Source: an uncultured Selenomonadaceae bacterium
GTDB taxonomy: Bacteria > Bacillota > Negativicutes > Selenomonadales > Selenomonadaceae
Assembly (NCBI GenBank): GCA_902778455.1
Contig: CACYXR010000019.1
Location: 1 to 48,314, forward strand
Length of the DNA: 48,314 bases
Direction of reading: 5' to 3'
The first letter of the stretch is position 1. Each line of letters starts with the position of its first letter. Below, piece after piece: positions 40,425 to 47,872 of the stretch. The notes below the pieces were generated by a model that was not told the origin of the DNA, did no database searches, and was given only the letters and a program-made list of their open reading frames with translations. The position numbers and the translations under genes were made by a program.

Positions 40425-42221
40425 TCAGTTCTTTTTCCCCTTCTCCACGAGGCAAGGGACTTCCATCTCCGGGCAGGGGAAGCAGCGGCGTCTGTAAGCG
40501 CAGTCTGGGCAATCGGGGGACTGGATGCCGCGCAGGGTGTTCAGCACCGGAGAATGCTCCCAATATTCCATGACAGAGCCGTATGATTCCGCTTTTCCGT
40601 AATCGGCGCAAGGGGCAAAGCTGCCGTCCGGGCGCACGCAGAAATGGTCCCGTCCAGCGGCGCAGCCGCGCTTGACGCCCCGATTGGCGTTTTGCTTCGC
40701 GTCTGCCCCGCCCATCAATGCCCGAAGCGACGAGAAGCAGGACTCCACCATCAGCTTCATTTTCCCGTCGTCGTTTTCTTCCTCTTCCCGTTGTTTCTCG
40801 TATTCATCGATAAACTGCGCCGCACTTTCCATCTGTTCCCGCGCGGGCAAAGTCCGTCCCGGAGTCCCGCCGCTGACGATAAGCTCCCGAAGGGCGAAAG
40901 GCTCCAGCTCCTTCACGATTTCCGAAAGGGTTTCCGCGTTTTCCCGCGTCATGATCCAGCGTGCAGACGTCCGATCGGAAAGCCCCGCCCGAACGAGAGA
41001 GCGGATGGTTTCCTCCGGATCGCCGTCCGCGCCAAGCTCCGCGATATACGCCTCCGCGCCGAGAGAGAAAATCTCCCCCAATCGCGATTCGGGAATGCTT
41101 TTCGCGGGCAAAACCACCGTCGCCGAAAGCCCGCCCGATTTGCATTCCGCGAGCAGCCGGTCCAAATGCTCATACGCCGCCGCGTCGCCGAGGAAGCGCA
41201 CGCGGCGGATTCTTGCTTTCCCGCACTCGTAGAACCGGTTCAGCGCCTCGCCCACGGGCAGCGAATCCTTCCCGTTTTTCACCATGAAATCCACATACAC
41301 GGGACGCTCATAGGCGTCGAAATAGTGATGATGAACGTAGGGTGACTGCTCCAAGTACGCCTTCGCCTCGGCAATCTTCCCGTCCCGATAGTTCAGCTTG
41401 AAATAAGCAATCAGCGTCTGGATGAACGGATCGCCGTCGGGGCGGATCCGAATCCAGCGGCGGAGCGCCTCGGCTTTTGACGGCAGGCACAGCCCGGCCT
41501 CTTCCAGCCGCGTGATGAACATATCGACGAGCAGCGGATGACGCCAACGGGAAAAGACCTCGACGCCGATTTTCGGCAGCACGCCGTTTTCGCCAAGGTC
41601 GATATTGACGGCGATTTTTTCCGTCTCCCGCCACGGCGCGAGAGCTTCGCGCAGCGCGGCCGTGTCGCCCTGCCAGCCGATAGCGGCCAGCCCGTCGGGA
41701 ATCGTTTCCCAACCGGGAAACATGATCACGAGACGCATGACGTCCAGCTCGCCCCGGCTCGTCATCGTGCCGATCTGCTTGAAACTGGCGCCCTTCGGCA
41801 AATTTTCCATCACGCGCTCCAACGGGGCGCGCAATTTTTTTGCCCGATCCTCGCCCAGGAACGGCGGCAGGAAAGCATCCCAGGCCGCGGCGTCCTGATG
41901 AGCGAACTTAATATTCGCAAAAAGGCAGGGCGAGATTTTTTCGCCCGTCTCCCGCGCTTTCCGAAATTCCGCGTAGTCGATTTCATACCAAAGGCTTTCC
42001 ATGTCGGGAATCACTGTCTCGTCGATATTCATGATGTAATCGACATACCGCGCCTCTTCGCCGAGCCGCACCTCCAGCCCCGCGCCGTGGGTGATCGTGT
42101 CGCCGTACTGCGCCTTGACGCTTTCGAGGTCGGCAAGGCATTCCTCGTCCATGATCTCCGGTATCGGATGACGATGGAGATGTGCGAGAAAATCCTTCAT
42201 CGGAAGCTCCTGTACGTTCAT
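40425..42221 (-). CDS. SPASM-domain protein with degenerate radical SAM domain
   Basis: 598 residues from the ATG at 42221 (other starts at 42242 and 42200). The middle has alternating strand-helix segments like half a radical SAM barrel ('ATVVLPAKSIPES', 'ARWIMTRENAETL', 'LRELIVSGGTPG'). The C terminus is a SPASM-like cluster domain: 'RGCAAGRDHFCVRPDGSFAPC', then CPDCAYRRRCFPC. No CxxxCxxC motif occurs anywhere, so the SAM-cleaving cluster should be absent. The N-terminal 330 residues are not recognised. It may bind or chaperone peptides, or transfer electrons, rather than do radical chemistry. The nearest cargo gene is at 42410, separated by a terminator. Confidence 0.78.
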   Translation of the reverse strand: MNVQELPMKDFLAHLHRHPIPEIMDEECLADLESVKAQYGDTITHGAGLEVRLGEEARYVDYIMNIDETVIPDMESLWYEIDYAEFRKARETGEKISPCLFANIKFAHQDAAAWDAFLPPFLGEDRAKKLRAPLERVMENLPKGASFKQIGTMTSRGELDVMRLVIMFPGWETIPDGLAAIGWQGDTAALREALAPWRETEKIAVNIDLGENGVLPKIGVEVFSRWRHPLLVDMFITRLEEAGLCLPSKAEALRRWIRIRPDGDPFIQTLIAYFKLNYRDGKIAEAKAYLEQSPYVHHHYFDAYERPVYVDFMVKNGKDSLPVGEALNRFYECGKARIRRVRFLGDAAAYEHLDRLLAECKSGGLSATVVLPAKSIPESRLGEIFSLGAEAYIAELGADGDPEETIRSLVRAGLSDRTSARWIMTRENAETLSEIVKELEPFALRELIVSGGTPGRTLPAREQMESAAQFIDEYEKQREEEENDDGKMKLMVESCFSSLRALMGGADAKQNANRGVKRGCAAGRDHFCVRPDGSFAPCADYGKAESYGSVMEYWEHSPVLNTLRGIQSPDCPDCAYRRRCFPCPEMEVPCLVEKGKKN

Positions 42222-42311
42222 AGCTGCAATCACTCCCTGCATTCTTGCAAAAAACACGGGCAAACCGCAAAGCCCGCGCTTCAGTTTTCTTCCCGTTTTT
42301 AATTTATTCGA

Positions 42312-42352
42312 GAAAAAACGTGCACTTCCTTCCTGAAAGCGCACGTTTTTTC
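42312..42352 (-). terminator. Terminator after the leader gene at 42410
   Basis: GAAAAAACGTGC / GCACGTTTTTTC perfect stem of 12 bases. It separates the leader gene from the SPASM protein gene. Confidence 0.85.
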
Positions 42353-42409
42353 AATAATCGCCGATTGATGATATCTGACCGTGTCGATGATGGTCCTGAT
42401 TTTTTGATG

Positions 42410-42682
42410 CTAGGCGCCCATAACAAGCTTGTCAATCTTACGCATCTCGTCCGTCAAAGGGTTCGTCGGCGCCGGATACTGCCGGAGCACCTGTTCTTTG
42501 GGACTGAACTTCTTGATGAGGCAGGTAATCACTTTCTTTGCGTTGTGAATGGCGCCGGTGACGTCCTTGATCTGCTTGAAGGACGGGCTGCGAAGCGGGA
42601 CCCGGACGCGCGGGCCGCCGCCCGCCACGACGTCCAGCTCTTCCTCGGTCATTACCTTGTTCATGAGTTCTGCGTTCGTCAT
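42410..42682 (-). CDS. Short-leader secreted peptide, 90 aa
   Basis: Leader MTNAELMNKVMTEEELDVVA-GG (21-22), cargo of 68 basic residues with 'GPRVRVPLRSPSFKQIKD', 'AKKVITCLIKKFSPKEQ' and one Cys. Strong basicity (Arg/Lys) fits an antimicrobial-like peptide, though this is only a composition argument. The start at 42682 has AAGGAGG eight bases ahead. An in-frame ATG at 42778 with GAGG would add 32 residues, and the promoter box (42813-42844) is at the usual 35-base distance from that one, so both starts are possible. Confidence 0.78.
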   Translation of the reverse strand: MTNAELMNKVMTEEELDVVAGGGPRVRVPLRSPSFKQIKDVTGAIHNAKKVITCLIKKFSPKEQVLRQYPAPTNPLTDEMRKIDKLVMGA

Positions 42683-42812
42683 TTTCAATTCCTCCTTTGC
42701 GATTCGTTGATTCGCTTTGTCGTTCGTTCGGTGATAGGGTTCGCTTTTATCCGAGAGCCGCGTTTCTATATTGTCCATCGGCGTCGTCCTCGTTGTGTTT
42801 TTCTTTCCGCCC

Positions 42813-42844
42813 TTATATATGCGCGAGCCGAAAAATCCTGACAA
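42813..42844 (-). promoter_or_regulatory. Cargo promoter box, class 1
   Basis: Minus-strand TGTCAGGATTTTTCGGCTCG then CGCATATATAAGG. It is 131 bases before the start at 42682 but 35 before the alternative at 42778. Confidence 0.78.
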
Positions 42845-43030
42845 ACTTTTTTGATAAAATATACGCGATCCGCAAACGCAAAAAACCGGCCGCAAAACAA
42901 GAACGAACCGCTCCTCGGCAAAAAGGCAACCAAAAGAACGGGCAGTATTTTGTAATCGCATATTTTTTCGTTAAACTTTGAAGCCTTTGTCTTGCATAGG
43001 ATTTCTTCGGTTCTGCTTTTGCCATAAAAA

Positions 43031-43062
43031 AAATTGGAGTAAAAATTTTTTACTCCAATTTT
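43031..43062. terminator. A/T-rich hairpin
   Basis: AATTGGAGTAAAAA / TTTTTACTCCAATT stem followed by TT on both strands. No gene ends directly here; possibly the relic of a lost unit. Confidence 0.6.
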
Positions 43063-43203
43063 CTATGCCCTTATCTTCTTATGAACCGCACCGCCATCAT
43101 CGTGACACCGTCACATTGCTCGGCGTCGCCCCCCTTGAGGCACTCGGCGCCTCGGATATATCGGGAAGCTTTTAACATCACTTTGACTATTAAGGATCAC
43201 GAA

Positions 43204-43390
43204 CTCTTGTCTCCCCCTTGAGGGGAGCAACAGTCCAGTGGACTGTTGCTTGGCGCACGAAGCGCGACGGATGAGGTGTAACAACGTAACGCTTGATGCA
43301 AGCGCAGAACTACAGCCACCTCCCCCACCGCTTAAGCGGAATCGCATAACAGTCCAGGGGCTTCCACGCTCAAGAGGAAGACAAGGGAAT
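43204..43390. repeat. Palindromic repeat element, copy left of the restriction island
   Basis: CTCCCCCTTGAGGGGAG, then AACAGTCCA-G-TGGACTGTT, GACGGATGAGGTGT and, opposed, CCACCTCC and GAGGAAGACAAGG. Same family as 15901-16107 and 46498-46640. Confidence 0.75.
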
Positions 43391-43403
43391 ATTTAGTTCC
43401 CAT

Positions 43404-43584
43404 TTATTTGTTGTGCGTCTTGCGGGGCGTTGGAGAAGCGTAGCCTTTGATGCCCTCGACGCATTTGTCCAAGTCCTTCTGTATATCGCTCTCCCAAAAG
43501 CGAAGAAGGAGCCCCCCTCCTGTGTCAGCGCGTCGTTGACTTCCTTGTCGCGTTCCACGTTGCGAGCGAGCTTCCAGCGTCAAT
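43404..43584 (-). pseudogene. Frameshifted remnant of a Vsr-like repair endonuclease (C-terminal part)
   Basis: The frame starts WKLARNVERDKEVNDALTQE and is broken near 43515-43525; a second frame continues GLLLRFWESDIQKDLDKCVE and ends at 43404. Together they read like the C-terminal part of very-short-patch repair endonucleases (N..RD..V...L...G..VLR.WE..I). The N-terminal catalytic part is missing. It directly follows the restriction enzyme gene, so it may be the tail of an older restriction cassette. Confidence 0.55.
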
Positions 43585-43590
43585 ATTCCT

Positions 43591-45375
43591 TTATTCCATA
43601 TCATTCTCACTGTTATATGAAGCCTTGTTTTCTGCAACCAATGCAAGCTCTTGTGATTGGAAAGTATACTCATTGGTATGTATTGAGTCATTTGCTAACC
43701 ATTTTCGTGCTTTTTGTTGTACATCATTAAACCAATCAGTTTCATTAATTGATGTGTTCGCTTTTTCTTTTGCATATTCGCATAACTTTTTTATCTTATC
43801 GGATTGTGGTGTATATCCACATTCCTCCGTTTGATTAACCATTTCAATAAAAGTATCCAAGTTCAATGGAATTATTTCGGTCGTCCCTGCATAAAAAGCA
43901 AGGTTTATTCTATACATCGTGTAGCAATACGCAATAGAAGCTTCGCTAATTGTCGGGGCAATAAAGAAACAATACGCAGTTTTCCCTTTCTCTTTCTTTA
44001 ACTTTGCAAGGTGTCTCGCTATTGGTTCGCCTTCCATTTCAAATTGTTTTGCTCCGCTTGAGGTTGTAACCTCAACGGTTAGATTGAAATCATCGTATTC
44101 GCAGATAATATCTGCCATATTTCCGGCTGCTGTACTTAGCGGCTGTCCTTCATCGTCAAATTTTAGATTGGCATTGATTTCGCCGCCGTCTAACATTGTC
44201 ATTGCTCTCCATGTATTCCATTCAAGCATAAGAGGAATATCATAAAGATTTTTTGCTTTAATATCAGCAAATACATTTATTACATCAGCATAGTCATCTG
44301 AAGCATGAGATTTCAAACGTCCAACTGATTCCTTAATAATCTGATTGCGTTTCTTTTCTGTTTCGAGCTTAATAGCTTTCTTTAATTTGGGTGTATCAAG
44401 AGTAATGTCAATTTTATGCTCTTTAGCATACGATTCCAAAAGCTCCCGATTATCCGAAAAGAGAACCGGTTGTGTAGCGTCGTAAAGGTAGGTCTTATAT
44501 GATTTTTCATCATCTATAAATACAGGACTCCTTCCAATATGCTTCAAATAATATGATACTTCAACCTGTTTGTCTTTCATTATAGAAATCGTATGCCTTC
44601 TTTGGGAAATAGTAACCAATCCTGTTGCACGCAAATATCTAAAACAAGCATCTGCATAATCCCTAAGATTTTTTCTCTTCGTCTCAATGAACCTCTTTAA
44701 CGATCTGTCGTTTGATTCTCTAGTTTTGACATCCCCTCTGTCGATTTCTTTTTTATATATCGCAAGAATCTCATTTTCTACATAGTTCCCGAAAAAAGTT
44801 CTATAATTTTGCCCGCAAATCTTTCTTTCAGCTCTAAACTTGTTGATTTTAGCAATTATCGTATCAAATTTACGATAATCGGTAAGCTGCATTCCAAATA
44901 ACATAAGCTCATCAAAGCTTATGGTTTCAAGACTATCTATTAACCTTATCATTTCAAGATACGGCTTGACAAAGTATGTTCCTGCAATTTTCTTATTTTC
45001 GACATGAAAAGGCGACGGTATTTGAAATTTCAATATTTGTCGCAACAATGCTTCTTGCGAAAGGTCTTCGTCCAAAAGTTGCCTTCCCGGCTCGGTTAGC
45101 CGAACCATGGGATATAATTCAACAAACCCCAACGCTTTCGGTGCCCTATTGATTCTATCTCTTGCGCTTAACGCAGGATCTTTGGGTTTTTCGACATTTT
45201 TAAAAAAAGGTTCCTGAAATAATACATTCATAAAGCGCTCTTGGGTATTCGGACTCCATTTTTGTCCAGTAAAATTTTCTGTCAAAAGTTTTATCTCAGG
45301 AATCATCTTTAATGGGCTTCTCGGTGAAGTTACAAAAAACAAAACTCTTCCACTTATTGGTCTCATTTTTCTCAT
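43591..45375 (-). CDS. AlwI-family type IIS restriction endonuclease
   Basis: 594 residues, close to family length. The segment 'GNMADIICEYDDFNLTVEVT' followed by 'SSGAKQFEMEGEPIARHLAK' matches the catalytic region of AlwI-type enzymes, with Asp422 and Glu435 as likely metal ligands. AlwI itself recognises GGATC and cuts outside it; the target here is inferred. It starts 15 bases after the methylase gene. Base composition is far richer in A+T than most of the window, suggesting transfer. Confidence 0.87.
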   Translation of the reverse strand: MRKMRPISGRVLFFVTSPRSPLKMIPEIKLLTENFTGQKWSPNTQERFMNVLFQEPFFKNVEKPKDPALSARDRINRAPKALGFVELYPMVRLTEPGRQLLDEDLSQEALLRQILKFQIPSPFHVENKKIAGTYFVKPYLEMIRLIDSLETISFDELMLFGMQLTDYRKFDTIIAKINKFRAERKICGQNYRTFFGNYVENEILAIYKKEIDRGDVKTRESNDRSLKRFIETKRKNLRDYADACFRYLRATGLVTISQRRHTISIMKDKQVEVSYYLKHIGRSPVFIDDEKSYKTYLYDATQPVLFSDNRELLESYAKEHKIDITLDTPKLKKAIKLETEKKRNQIIKESVGRLKSHASDDYADVINVFADIKAKNLYDIPLMLEWNTWRAMTMLDGGEINANLKFDDEGQPLSTAAGNMADIICEYDDFNLTVEVTTSSGAKQFEMEGEPIARHLAKLKKEKGKTAYCFFIAPTISEASIAYCYTMYRINLAFYAGTTEIIPLNLDTFIEMVNQTEECGYTPQSDKIKKLCEYAKEKANTSINETDWFNDVQQKARKWLANDSIHTNEYTFQSQELALVAENKASYNSENDME

Positions 45376-45390
45376 CGCCCTCTCTTTTAT

Positions 45391-46242
45391 CTAGTAATTT
45401 GCAACAATAATATGTTTTGATTCCGACTTGAACCTATTTCGTATATTGACCGCATACGATTTAAAATATTCATCTATAATATATTCACCATACAATTCTT
45501 CAGTAAGCGCAGTCTTTCCGATAACCATGAGGGCCTTGCATTTGAGTTTTTTGAACGCCGCCGCCAATCTCCGATGTTCACTCTCGTCAAATCCATTCTC
45601 AAAAGAGATATTGCCATAGTCATTAAATACACAATCATACGGAGGGTCTAAGAACATAAAATCGTTTTCGGTTGCCATTTGGAAAGGCACGGTATAATCT
45701 CCTACTAAGAGCTTGGCCCCCTCCAACAATTCATGATGTTCATTAGTAATCAGCTGTGTATTAAAATTCTGGTATCTTCCAAAAGGGACATTATAATCGC
45801 CTTGTGCATTGTACCTTATCATTCCGGAATAAGCAGTTTTGTTGATAAAATAATATACTGTAGATTCCAAATAATCCAATGGAATCTTATGGTTAAACAT
45901 ATCTCTTATTTGATAATACAAATCTTCATTTTTGTTCTCAACGCGCTTGTCTGGATTTTGCTTCTTATGATTCATATATTCCTTCTGATTATCCTCATAT
46001 ATGCCTTGCAGTAAATCTAGTTGTTCGCGAGCAGTTTCATAATCATCTCTAATTTCAGAGTAAAACGTCATAAGGCGTTGATTTATATCATTCAATATTG
46101 CCTTTTTGGGTGCCAAATAAAAATATACAGCACCTCCGCCCAAAAAAGGCTCATAATATGTATCAAACGTTTGAGGAATATATTTTTCAAATAGCGGAAT
46201 CTCTTTAGACTTTCCCCCACGATATTTTATTATTGGTTTCAT
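45391..46242 (-). CDS. Dam-like adenine-N6 DNA methyltransferase (D12 class)
   Basis: 283 residues: KYRGGKSKEIP at the N terminus, SAM-binding FLGGG (33-37) and catalytic DPPY (199-202), with the order of D12/Dam enzymes. Dam-type enzymes methylate GATC, which lies inside GGATC, so this single enzyme could protect both strands from the adjacent endonuclease. Such restriction systems often have two methylases for an asymmetric site. A+T-rich like its partner. First gene of the pair. Confidence 0.9.
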   Translation of the reverse strand: MKPIIKYRGGKSKEIPLFEKYIPQTFDTYYEPFLGGGAVYFYLAPKKAILNDINQRLMTFYSEIRDDYETAREQLDLLQGIYEDNQKEYMNHKKQNPDKRVENKNEDLYYQIRDMFNHKIPLDYLESTVYYFINKTAYSGMIRYNAQGDYNVPFGRYQNFNTQLITNEHHELLEGAKLLVGDYTVPFQMATENDFMFLDPPYDCVFNDYGNISFENGFDESEHRRLAAAFKKLKCKALMVIGKTALTEELYGEYIIDEYFKSYAVNIRNRFKSESKHIIVANY

Positions 46243-46497
46243 TTTTTCTCCTTAAATCATGGTACTCCACTTAAGGATAGTAACCACGGTATAGTCTATT
46301 CATCGCCTATATAGCTAAAAAGCCGTAGGGAAATCTCCATCTGCTTTATAGAGATTACATAAATATTATATACCATTTCGCTCAAACTGACCACAGGGCT
46401 ATATCAGAAACTGTGGCGCGCTCACGATCCCCGTCACCGTTGCCTTCCATTTTGCCTAAGCTTTCTTATTATTATGGACATTTAAGAATACGAAATC
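46243..46497. other. Region upstream of the methylase, no gene
   Basis: A+T-rich; a TATATAAT hexamer on the minus strand (about 46363-46371) may be the promoter of the methylase gene. I see no open frame with a ribosome site. Confidence 0.4.
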
Positions 46498-46640
46498 TCT
46501 TCTTCCCTTATTGGGGAGAGGAAGGCTGCCACAGGTGATGGTGAGGTGGCAATAACGTAACATTTACACCAATCGATATGTTTCAACACCTCATCCGACG
46601 CGCTTCGCGCGCCACCTTCCCCTCGAAGGGGAAGGCAAGA
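46498..46640. repeat. Palindromic repeat element, copy right of the restriction island
   Basis: Arms CTTCTTCCCTTATTGGGGAGAG... and, opposed, CCTTCCCCTCGAAGGGGAAGG. GAGGTGGCAATAACGTAAC and CACCTCATCCGACG are shared with the copies at 15901 and 43204. Confidence 0.75.
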
Positions 46641-46870
46641 TATATGCTTGTTCTTGCGTTGTGCACGTGGGAAGTTTGATATGATATATTTCGGCGCCAT
46701 TCCCGAAAATCCTGCAATCCAATAATAAAGAGCTCGCCCTTTTTGCCAGACCTTCTTAACTACAGAAATCCGATCAACCCGGTGCAGATTAGATGATTTT
46801 TCCGTACAGAAGACGGCTGCCGCAGTAAGAGGATTTTGATATTCTCCTGCAAAGGCGCCAACTGAAAGGA
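46641..46870. other. Intergenic, no gene seen
   Basis: Between the repeat and the hairpin after the lipoprotein gene. An open frame on the minus strand (46482-46916) runs through the repeat and hairpin and has no protein-like features, so I do not call it. Confidence 0.4.
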
Positions 46871-46906
46871 GCTGCCGCATGAAGCTCTTTGCCTTCATGC
46901 GACAGC
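46871..46906 (-). terminator. Hairpin after the lipoprotein gene
   Basis: GCTGTCGCATGAAG / CTTCATGCGGCAGC on the minus strand, 14 bases with one mismatch, followed by TCCTTTC (a weak T-run). Confidence 0.6.
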
Positions 46907-46932
46907 CCCTGATCAAATCATTTCATCGGTTG

Positions 46933-47190
46933 TCAGTATGAGAGCGATACGCCGGAGCCATTCTGGCTATCCAGTTTGATCGACGCCTTCTGGCTAACGG
47001 ATTTTCCGTCCATGCTCCGCTCCACGTTCACGGATGTAGATGCCTTCACCTGCGGCTCGCCGTTCGCTGAAATCGACACCGACGATTCGGAAGTGCTGCT
47101 GGCGCTGTAGCTGCATCCGCCAAGGATCGCCAAGCTGAGAGCGAGGCAAAGCAGCAGGAAATACCTCTTTGCAAGATTTTTCTTTTCCAT
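46933..47190 (-). CDS. Small lipoprotein under a cargo-type promoter, 85 aa
   Basis: Lipoprotein signal peptide with lipobox LAILGGCS (Cys about 26) and a Ser/Val-rich mature part of about 60 residues ('STSESSVSISANG', 'VKASTSVNVERSMDG', 'QKASIKLDSQNGSGV'). It has no GG leader, yet the box at 47236-47267 is identical to those of the cargo genes and 46 bases from the start. It may be a producer-protection (immunity) or envelope protein of the same regulon, by analogy with bacteriocin loci; this is unproven. The start is ATG 47190, or 47193 three bases earlier; AGGAGG fits either. Confidence 0.82.
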   Translation of the reverse strand: MEKKNLAKRYFLLLCLALSLAILGGCSYSASSTSESSVSISANGEPQVKASTSVNVERSMDGKSVSQKASIKLDSQNGSGVSLSY

Positions 47191-47235
47191 CATGAACCCT
47201 CCTAACATTCTTTCTTTTTTATTTTCTTTCCACCC

Positions 47236-47267
47236 GTATATATGCGCGAGCCGAAAAATCCTGACAA
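47236..47267 (-). promoter_or_regulatory. Cargo promoter box, class 1 (lipoprotein gene)
   Basis: Minus-strand TTTGTCAGGATTTTTCGGCT then CGCGCATATATACGG; 46 bases before the start at 47190. Confidence 0.8.
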
Positions 47268-47299
47268 ACTTTTTTGAAAAAAAAATAGCGCCAACTGAA

Positions 47300-47330
47300 A
47301 GAACCGCCTGCACCAGCAAGCGGTTCTTCT
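47300..47330 (-). terminator. Hairpin downstream of the leader gene at 47480
   Basis: AGAACCGC / GCGGTTCT with a 12-base loop; T-rich tail weak. Confidence 0.5.
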
Positions 47331-47360
47331 TCGTATAAATCAGGACTTATCGTTGAACCC

Positions 47361-47470
47361 TCAATAGTTGGATTCTGCCTGGCTGCAGCTGCTTGTTATG
47401 CCGGCTCCGCCGGCAACGCGTACGAGGACTCCGTCTTCAAGCTCACGCTCTGACAACTCATTTGATATAA
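47361..47470 (-). pseudogene. Truncated leader peptide gene (C-terminal half)
   Basis: Without a start, the frame reads NELSERELEDGVLVRVAGGA and continues to GITSSCSQAESNY, then stops at 47361. 'ELSEREL' and 'VAGG' match the end of the 64-residue 'AMQC' leader class (compare ELSEFELKDGDLERAAGG at 106). The first 45 or so leader residues, the start and the ribosome site are missing. It lies right after the intact gene at 47480, so it is likely the decayed member of a tandem pair. Confidence 0.75.
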
Positions 47471-47479
47471 AACGCCATT

Positions 47480-47695
47480 TTATCGGACAATTGCACACGC
47501 AACGCCGCCTGCTACATTTTCTAAAACGTTTTCGTCCAATTCAAAGTCGCCCATCTTATCTAAACAGGCTTCCGCATCTTCTCTTGTAATCTCCTTGCCT
47601 TCCGCCTTTGCCAACGCAATCAGTTCATCGGCATCCTTGCACTGCATAGCTTTCATCATCATTTCCCGTGTAAGTTCATTTTTGTTGGTCGGCAT
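47480..47695 (-). CDS. Double-glycine leader precursor, 'AMQC' leader class, 71 aa
   Basis: Full 64-residue leader (INKNELTREMMMKAMQC-like, GG at 63-64) but only seven residues after it (VACAIVR). The tail may be a genuine very short product or the result of a shortened core. AAAGGAGGAG precedes the ATG. The promoter box expected about 45 bases upstream is missing because a MITE copy (47715-47844) begins 19 bases before the start codon; expression may depend on read-through from 47873. Confidence 0.75.
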   Translation of the reverse strand: MPTNKNELTREMMMKAMQCKDADELIALAKAEGKEITREDAEACLDKMGDFELDENVLENVAGGVACAIVR

Positions 47696-47714
47696 AGTAA
47701 ACTCCTCCTTTATG

Positions 47715-47844
47715 TTAAGGAATCACTGATTAAGTCAATTCGTGCATCTGGCGAGAGATTTTTTCGACTGTCTAGGAAAAGACCTCGAAGGCGTAGCATC
47801 GCTACGTGCAGAGGCGCGGAGGGACTTATTCAGTGGTTCCTTAA
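47715..47844. repeat. MITE-like repeat, copy 5 (internally shortened)
   Basis: Both terminal repeats are present (TTAAGGAATCACTGATTAAG and CTTATTCAGTGGTTCCTTAA). About 35 bases after the central palindrome are lost, so the element is 130 bases. It sits between two leader genes, in the promoter position of the one at 47480. Confidence 0.88.
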
Positions 47845-47872
47845 ATCGTAAATGCCTTATACATAACCCTTT

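Noticed and set aside
42813..43025. Frame whose end (KKFVRIFRLAHI) matches the start of the frame at 46933-47319
   Set aside because: The shared peptide is only the translation of the conserved promoter box, not a protein.
46482..46916. 144-codon frame on the minus strand
   Set aside because: It reads through a palindromic repeat and a hairpin; no protein features.
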